From: Chitinophaga oryzae
GTDB taxonomy: Bacteria > Bacteroidota > Bacteroidia > Chitinophagales > Chitinophagaceae
DNA length: 64,000 bases
NCBI RefSeq assembly: GCF_012516375.2
Contig: NZ_CP051204.2
Location: forward strand, 3,782,001 to 3,846,000
Direction: 5' to 3'
Part shown: piece after piece, positions 58,915-64,000 of the stretch
Position numbering within the stretch: position 1 is the stretch's first letter
How the letters are laid out: the number at the start of each line of letters is the position of its first letter
The notes under the pieces: model-generated
Told to the model about the DNA's origin: nothing
Seen by the model: only the letters and a program-made list of their open reading frames with translations
The model's database searches: none
Position numbers and translations under genes: made by a program

Positions 58915-61641
58915 TTAAGGATGAGGCTGTGAAGTGAATTCGGGGAGCTCGCTGCTTTCCTGTACCACCTGCATCGCAGTAGGCAAGGATATCTCCCAGG
59001 TATGTTCTATCTCCGTATAATCGTTATCGTTATAGACCGATTTCAGGTGTGCGGCTATGCGGGTGTCTGCGGAGTTGACCGGCACAAAAGGATAAGGCGC
59101 AGGCCATATAATGCCGGACGACAGGTAGTACAGCAGCTGGAAATTGAAGGATGGCCGCACCGGCAGCAGTACCCGCGCCCGCTGCGCCTGCAGGAAGGGC
59201 CTCAGTGAATCGTCGCGGCCCTGCAGTGCGTAACTGAAAACGGAAGGGCTGTCGTCAAAGAACCACGTCATCTCATCCCATTCCAGCGCTTCGCGAAGAA
59301 ACTGGTAATAACGGGGTTCGTTGATCTGAAAGGTAGCGGGGTCACCCACTTTGGCGTCGAACACCTGCATCAGCAGGGCGGCACAGCGGCGTTGAAGCGC
59401 AGACCTTTCGGTATTGCGCAACAGCTCCGGGTTACCCTGTTCGCCTTCGCCGGCAAGCCTGCTCAGCGTACTAATGTAAACGGATATACGTTTTTGCCAC
59501 GCTTCGCTGATCTGGCGGTACACCTGAGCTTTCCATTCATTCATTTTCTCTTCGGTAACGCTGCATTTGATGCGGACGTTAAGCGTAAAGTCGTTGGGCT
59601 TGTAAGGCGGGGTGTCCGGCGTATTCGGCCCGATAACGGACACCGGCAGCTGGCCTTTCTCGCCGTCCATGTCCAGCGTCTGCGTGCGGGTGCTGTCGGT
59701 CAGTTCAAAAAGGGCGCTGCCGGCAATACCGCTGATAGACCTTACCGGCGCTCCGCCGGCGATGATGCCGGTCACAGTAGCCTGTACCGCAAAATAGTTG
59801 TCGGGTATGGCGGCGTATTTCTCCGTTTCTCCCGGGCTCAGTATGACGGCAGCATAGGTATAGGGTTCCGGCGGCTGCCGGATAATGTCTACCTGGTAAT
59901 AGCTGAGCAACTGCGCATAATTGGCGGTAGTGATGTCCGTGTAGGTAGTGATGCCCATTTCCGCCGGCGACAACGGCTTCTGCAGGTCTGTCGCGTTCAG
60001 CGACTGCTGCGACCGGATATAGTCCCGCGCCGGTTGTGCTATGCTGAGCTCCAGCAAAAAACGATGCCCGTAGTTTTCTACTGATACACGGTATATTTTA
60101 TTCAGCCACCGGTAAATACCCCTGAAATGCCCGTCGCCGTGGCGGTTATCAAACAGGCTGCTGGTCACGGATTCCTGCTCGTTGTACTTGCTGAACGACC
60201 TGGTCCTGCTGACGCTTTCGCTGATACGGTTTAGGGTGCTGTTCAGGATCCGGCTCACAAACCCGCTGTCCGACTGTATGCTGTCGCTGTCGGGCTTCAG
60301 GGTGGACGACCATTTGCCGTTGAGCACCGCCTGCGTAGGTGGGCCATAGGTGGTCGTGAAATTGTCGTAGCTGGTGCTCTGGGTGAAGCCGGCCAGTGTT
60401 TTCTTCGCCTCCAGCAGCAGATCGTTGCTTACCTGCTGGTATCTGCTGATATTGCTGGTGTTCTCTGAAGAACGTTCGCTGACTTTTTCCTGGTCGCTGC
60501 TCAGCTGCCGCTGCATGATTTTTTTCTGTTCGCCCTTCATCACATTCCGGATACCGGCAATTTCTCCTGGCTGGTAGCGCAGCAAACGGTAGCGGGACAT
60601 TTTAAGTTGCCCGATGGCATAAGGCGCTATCCAGCTGTCGTCTTTAAGCGGTACAGCGGTGGGATAGGGCGGCAGCGGAAATATGTCCGCTGGCAGTACC
60701 ACGGTGGCGTGCAGCAGGCGGCTGATGTCCGCCCTGCTGAGTTCCCGCGCCGGTTGTGTGCTGTATTGCGTTTCCAGCAGGTTACAGATCAGCAGTATTT
60801 TATTGACCGCCACGGCGAAAGATTCGTTGAAGCCCGTGATGATGGCGAGCGCAAAATAATTCTGCCATAGCTGGTCAATGATGGGCAGCCAGGAGGTGGT
60901 GTCCATGCCTGCGCTGATATCGTCGTCGCCTTCGCAGTAGTCTGCCATTTTTACCCATTCGTCATACAGGTCCGGAAAGCTGTTGAACGGCGCGGGTACC
61001 TGTTGCAGGCTGCCGTAATACTGACCGGCAAAAGGGGCGTCGTTCTGGAGGAACTGTATGCACAGCTGTTCCATGGCTTTACGGTCTTTCTGCGGCGTTG
61101 TGGCCACCAGCTGGCTGTAGAGCGAATCGGCGCCGGTATGCGCCGGATTGTAGGAAAAGAAATGCAGCCAGCTGTTTGCCGGGGCCTCGTCCGGCCATGG
61201 TTGTATGTTGATATAAGGGAAAAGCGGAGCGTCTATAGCGGTCTGTGGCGGCAAATCGTTCGTGTCGTCGTCGTTGTCCGGGGGCGGCGGGGGAGGCACC
61301 GGCGGCAGATGCCGGAACAAGGCAAGGGTGCCGTCGAAATGATGTTGCAGTGCCGGATTTTCATTGTATCCGTAGTACAGGTTGCCGTTGAGAATGACTT
61401 CCTTTTCTTTCACTGTCAGCATCAGCTGGCCTTTTATCCGGAACGCGTCTGGTGCGGAGTACTGCACGTCCCGCTGTTGCCGGGCGCCGATATATCCGGT
61501 GATCACCGGTACAGGCGCATCCACGGGGTAGTGAAAATCGTATTTTACCACCGGTACTCCTTTGAGGGAAAGCTCGCTATCTGAAGCAAGCAGCTCAGAC
61601 ACCACCTTGAACGTGTTGTTGATAATAGTTGTCTCAACCAT
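58915..61641 (-). CDS. Large protein of unknown function, 908 residues
   Basis: I do not recognise a family. No signal peptide or transmembrane helix. An N-terminal beta-rich region (about 1-110: VVKYDFHYPVDAPVPVITGYIGARQQRDVQY) is followed by a Pro/Asp linker (PPPPPPDNDDDTNDLPP), an alpha-rich middle, a Ser/Arg-rich charged segment (about 380-470), and a C-terminal region with SPGETEKYAAI and TLNVRIKCSVTEEKMNEWKAQVYRQISEAWQKR. Size and partner (a tail-collar protein) suggest a structural or secreted component. Base composition and codon use look like the neighbours. Confidence 0.6.
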   Translation of the reverse strand: MVETTIINNTFKVVSELLASDSELSLKGVPVVKYDFHYPVDAPVPVITGYIGARQQRDVQYSAPDAFRIKGQLMLTVKEKEVILNGNLYYGYNENPALQHHFDGTLALFRHLPPVPPPPPPDNDDDTNDLPPQTAIDAPLFPYINIQPWPDEAPANSWLHFFSYNPAHTGADSLYSQLVATTPQKDRKAMEQLCIQFLQNDAPFAGQYYGSLQQVPAPFNSFPDLYDEWVKMADYCEGDDDISAGMDTTSWLPIIDQLWQNYFALAIITGFNESFAVAVNKILLICNLLETQYSTQPARELSRADISRLLHATVVLPADIFPLPPYPTAVPLKDDSWIAPYAIGQLKMSRYRLLRYQPGEIAGIRNVMKGEQKKIMQRQLSSDQEKVSERSSENTSNISRYQQVSNDLLLEAKKTLAGFTQSTSYDNFTTTYGPPTQAVLNGKWSSTLKPDSDSIQSDSGFVSRILNSTLNRISESVSRTRSFSKYNEQESVTSSLFDNRHGDGHFRGIYRWLNKIYRVSVENYGHRFLLELSIAQPARDYIRSQQSLNATDLQKPLSPAEMGITTYTDITTANYAQLLSYYQVDIIRQPPEPYTYAAVILSPGETEKYAAIPDNYFAVQATVTGIIAGGAPVRSISGIAGSALFELTDSTRTQTLDMDGEKGQLPVSVIGPNTPDTPPYKPNDFTLNVRIKCSVTEEKMNEWKAQVYRQISEAWQKRISVYISTLSRLAGEGEQGNPELLRNTERSALQRRCAALLMQVFDAKVGDPATFQINEPRYYQFLREALEWDEMTWFFDDSPSVFSYALQGRDDSLRPFLQAQRARVLLPVRPSFNFQLLYYLSSGIIWPAPYPFVPVNSADTRIAAHLKSVYNDNDYTEIEHTWEISLPTAMQVVQESSELPEFTSQPHP

Positions 61642-61724
61642 CGCTTACAGATTGAAAGGTGAAAGGAAGCCCCACCCCGTTTCACCCGGCCGTTGGCTTT
61701 GGAAACGGGAATGGGGCGTAACGG

Positions 61725-62345
61725 TTATGCATACAGGATATTCTGCAGGGTGAACTCAAAAGGAGTGGAGGTGGGGCCGGGCCCGCCGCCGCTCATCACG
61801 ATGTCTGCGCTGGCGATGCCAAACAGCGACAGTTCCGTGTTGATCTGCTGGAGGATGGCGCTGTTGATCAGCTGACCTTCCACTACCTGTGAAACCACGC
61901 CTATCCAGATAGTAGGCCTGAACTGGAAGGTCGCTTTCTGGCCGGGTGCAATCGATGTTTTGGTGGCCAGCAGTTTACCATCGCGGTATACGTTGGCATT
62001 CACGGCGCCCTGGTCCAGCGCGTTCAGCACTTCCACCTCATTCTGGCTGCTGGACTGGCCGGCGTATTTCAGGATGTCGCCGGAAGGATCTCTTACCACC
62101 TGGAACTGCTGACCGTTTTCCGCTGTCTTCAGCGGGCTGTAGTTGCCCCAGCTGTCACTGGCGGAAACTGACATGGCCATAGGATAAGAGAACGGATGGT
62201 TCCAGCCCTGTCCGAGGTTTTTAACTACCTGCCAGGCAACACACAGCTCGTTGAAAGAAGTGGCTTCGTTGCGCTGGAAAATAACGATGCTGGAGTTGTT
62301 GCGGTCATTAGACCGGTTGATAAGATTTAACCTGATGTCTGCCAT
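61725..62345 (-). CDS. Hypothetical protein, 206 residues, beta-rich
   Basis: Not recognised. No signal peptide. The sequence is rich in beta strands: RLNLINRSNDRNNSSIVIFQRN at the start, AWQVVKNLGQGWNHPFSYPM, VNANVYRDGKLLATKTSIAPGQKATFQFRPTIWIGVV, then a Gly-Pro linker (GGGPGPTSTP). The start SNDRNNSSIVIFQ and the aromatic patches could fit a sugar- or membrane-binding beta-sandwich. First gene of the minus-strand cassette, 83 bases before the 908-residue gene. Confidence 0.6.
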   Translation of the reverse strand: MADIRLNLINRSNDRNNSSIVIFQRNEATSFNELCVAWQVVKNLGQGWNHPFSYPMAMSVSASDSWGNYSPLKTAENGQQFQVVRDPSGDILKYAGQSSSQNEVEVLNALDQGAVNANVYRDGKLLATKTSIAPGQKATFQFRPTIWIGVVSQVVEGQLINSAILQQINTELSLFGIASADIVMSGGGPGPTSTPFEFTLQNILYA

Positions 62346-62520
62346 AAATAAGCGTTTTAAGGATAATTGAAAAGGGTTGTCTGAAGTGTATCACCGGTGA
62401 TGTGAAGTAAAGGTAGGACGGTCATGGCCCCGGTTTGGCGCGCATGGCATAAGCGTGATGTTGAAGGGAATAAGTGGCGGGATTTAAGGTATAAGCGAAA
62501 AAAGGAATGAAGATTAGTCT

Positions 62521-62528
62521 TATATTTG
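62521..62528 (+). promoter_or_regulatory. Candidate -7 box for the 140-residue gene
   Basis: TATATTTG fits TAnnTTTG exactly, 65 bases before the ATG at 62594. No TTG is present at the -33 position, so only half of the promoter is supported. It makes the upstream in-frame ATG at 62507 an unlikely start. Confidence 0.4.
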
Positions 62529-62593
62529 TTCAACTCAATTGCCATAATCTTTACGAAACTCAATTACCATTCATCTTTTTCAAACTATCCTCT

Positions 62594-63016
62594 ATGAGCC
62601 AGATTGCTCCTCTCTCTTTCGTTACCATTAAAAGCCAGGAAAAGAAGCTGTTTGGGACCGGGCTGGCCGAAAGGCTGTCTGTGGAACCGTTGGTGGCGGT
62701 TTATCCGGATGCGGAATTTCCCAATATGTACCGCCTGGTAATGAGCCTGTATATCCCGGACGGGCAGGAGCCGGTGATCAATGAAAATTTCGATGATATG
62801 AGAGATGAGGAGACGGAAGCCGGACGGTTGCTGGTACGGCAGATTATTATAGATTATCAGAAAAGCGAGGCGGCAGACCATACCTGGTCACTATGGAAGG
62901 TCATTATCAACTACGCGGTAAAAGGTGATCAGGCCCAGGCTATCCGCGTGATGTACCGGATCGGGGACCCGGAAACTTCCAGGGGGACCGTTACTACCGT
63001 CAAGAGACCCGCATAG
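62594..63016 (+). CDS. Hypothetical protein, 140 residues
   Basis: Not recognised. A soluble, mixed alpha/beta protein: MSQIAPLSFVTIKSQEKKLFG, YPDAEFPNMYRLVMSLYIPDG, then acidic DDMRDEETEAGRLLVRQIIIDYQKS. Divergent from the tail-collar cassette and seven bases upstream of the TPR gene, so it may share a transcript with the latter. Confidence 0.6.
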   Translation: MSQIAPLSFVTIKSQEKKLFGTGLAERLSVEPLVAVYPDAEFPNMYRLVMSLYIPDGQEPVINENFDDMRDEETEAGRLLVRQIIIDYQKSEAADHTWSLWKVIINYAVKGDQAQAIRVMYRIGDPETSRGTVTTVKRPA

Positions 63017-63023
63017 GTGTTAC

Positions 63024-64000
63024 ATGAAACGGTTCTTTGCTGTTCCTGTTGTTGCCCTTCTCTGGGCGACACAGTTGCTGGCATCGCCCGGCCCTGTACC
63101 GGGTCCGATATATAGCCTGCTGCGACAGCGATGCAGTATTTGCTCGCATAAGCCCGCCGATTCCGCCAGCCTGATTTTATATAGCCAGTACCCGGCGCCT
63201 TACCTGGTCCACTTTCACAACAGCCACGTATCGTTGCGGAACAGAGACCCGGACAATGCCTACCGGTATATCCTGAAAACACTGGAAGACATTGACAACG
63301 CGCCAACACATCCTCTTTACCCTTACGCTTTTTTTCTACGTGCCGGCATACAGTATAACAGACAACTATACAAAGAAGCTTTGCAGGATTTTCTCCGGCT
63401 CAGCGGCACCAAAGGACTGGACCCGCGGCTGCTGGCAGCCTGCTATATCAATATAGCAGAGATCAGCCTCGAATTGCGGCACTTCAACACGGCGCTGCAG
63501 TATTTCAACAAATGGGAAAGCCGCTTTATGCCGCTGGCAGACCTGCAGGTAAGGAAAAGCGTCTGCCATAATAAAGGGCTTTGTTTTTTCCATATGGGGA
63601 TGTTCAGGGAAGCGGAAAAATACCTGTTGCAAAGCCAGGAGATGGAGAGGCAGCTGAAAGACACTACCGGCCTGGCTATTTCCAGTATGGACATCGGCAA
63701 TTTGTATTATGAACAGTATCTCGACAGCAAGGCGATCCCCTATTTTGAAGCGGGGCTGCGCTTTGCCCAGCAGTCGGGCGACCTGGCCGTGCGCCGAAAT
63801 GCCTATCGCAACATGGCGGTGGTGGAGGAAAACAGGAAAAGGCACTACGAAGCATTGCAGTACCGCAAGCACTATGAAACATTGCAGGACAGTATCTGGA
63901 ACCGCGACCATATCTGGGAGATGGCCAAACTGGAGAAAAAGCTGGCCGTGGAAAAAAGAGAGCTGGCGATCCGGGTGCTGGAACAACAGGCAGGCCTGCA
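63024..64000 (+). CDS. TPR-repeat signalling protein, N-terminal part (cut by window end)
   Basis: Open to the end of the window, 325 codons visible. A signal peptide (MKRFFAVPVVALLWATQLLA) is followed by tetratricopeptide repeats (LLAACYINIAEISLELRHFNTALQYF, KSVCHNKGLCFFHMGMFREAEKYL, GLAISSMDIGNLYYEQYLDSKAIPYF, AYRNMAVVEENRKRHYEALQYRKHYETL). The last residues (MAKLEKKLAVEKRELAIRVLE) form a coiled coil, the usual lead into a transmembrane helix and a histidine kinase or LuxR-type domain in Bacteroidota. The output domain is not visible. Confidence 0.8.
   Translation, partial: MKRFFAVPVVALLWATQLLASPGPVPGPIYSLLRQRCSICSHKPADSASLILYSQYPAPYLVHFHNSHVSLRNRDPDNAYRYILKTLEDIDNAPTHPLYPYAFFLRAGIQYNRQLYKEALQDFLRLSGTKGLDPRLLAACYINIAEISLELRHFNTALQYFNKWESRFMPLADLQVRKSVCHNKGLCFFHMGMFREAEKYLLQSQEMERQLKDTTGLAISSMDIGNLYYEQYLDSKAIPYFEAGLRFAQQSGDLAVRRNAYRNMAVVEENRKRHYEALQYRKHYETLQDSIWNRDHIWEMAKLEKKLAVEKRELAIRVLEQQAGL

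Overview
The window looks like a chromosome segment of a Bacteroidota bacterium, most likely Chitinophaga or another Chitinophagaceae. The signs are three SusC/SusD pairs, two hybrid two-component (HTCS) regulators, lipoproteins with DUF4959/DUF5000/DUF4998-type domains, promoters of the TTG-N19/20-TAnnTTTG kind, near absence of Shine-Dalgarno sequences, and short KKKK...LNKE...GG leader peptides of the Bacteroidota lanthipeptide-like class. The genus is an inference.

Layout. 1-1.7 kb: core genes (tilS end, rhomboid protease, rlmH) and a tRNA-Arg(ACG). 1.8-11.9 kb: a biosynthetic island with a KAS III-like synthase, an SDR, three Cys-rich RiPP precursor peptides (one on the minus strand, two on plus), a short UvrA-like ABC ATPase, an alpha-oxoamine synthase and an adenylation-carrier-reductase NRPS. 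No LanB/LanC/LanM, radical-SAM or transporter gene lies beside the precursors. 11.9-20.5 kb: an AraC regulator followed by an operon susC-susD-DUF4959/5000-DUF4998. 21.1-35.1 kb: a polysaccharide utilisation locus (PUL) on the minus strand (susC, susD, beta-helix protein with DNRLRE/CBM96-like end, GH2, GH16), with a divergent HTCS regulator that is broken by a one-base deletion near 32,273. 35.1-42.2 kb: a damage-inducible mutagenesis cassette, S24/LexA-like repressor // imuA-imuB-dnaE2-alkB, with two operator-like palindromes in the 70-bp divergent gap. 42.2-44.3 kb: AraC regulator and an extended SDR. 44.4-44.7 kb: two more tRNA-Arg(ACG) genes. 44.9-57.5 kb: an intact PUL (HTCS, susC, susD, GH30, GH35) whose enzymes fit beta-1,6-galactan (arabinogalactan side chain) breakdown. 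57.6-62.3 kb: a four-gene minus-strand cassette of unusual make-up (papain/C39-like putative peptidase, phage tail-collar protein, a 908-residue protein and a 206-residue protein I do not recognise). 62.6-64 kb: a hypothetical gene and the start of a TPR signalling protein.

How the parts work together. In each PUL a periplasm-sensing HTCS would switch on a susC promoter. The two HTCS-linked susC promoters share a conserved block of about 70 bp built on two ATTTTACCCC repeats 21-22 bp apart, so the two regulators may read the same DNA code. In the mutagenesis cassette the divergent repressor probably controls itself and imuA-imuB-dnaE2-alkB. The best candidates for something undescribed are the mixed RiPP/oxoamine/NRPS island with its UvrA-like possible self-protection gene, and the tail-collar cassette that stands alone without any other phage gene.
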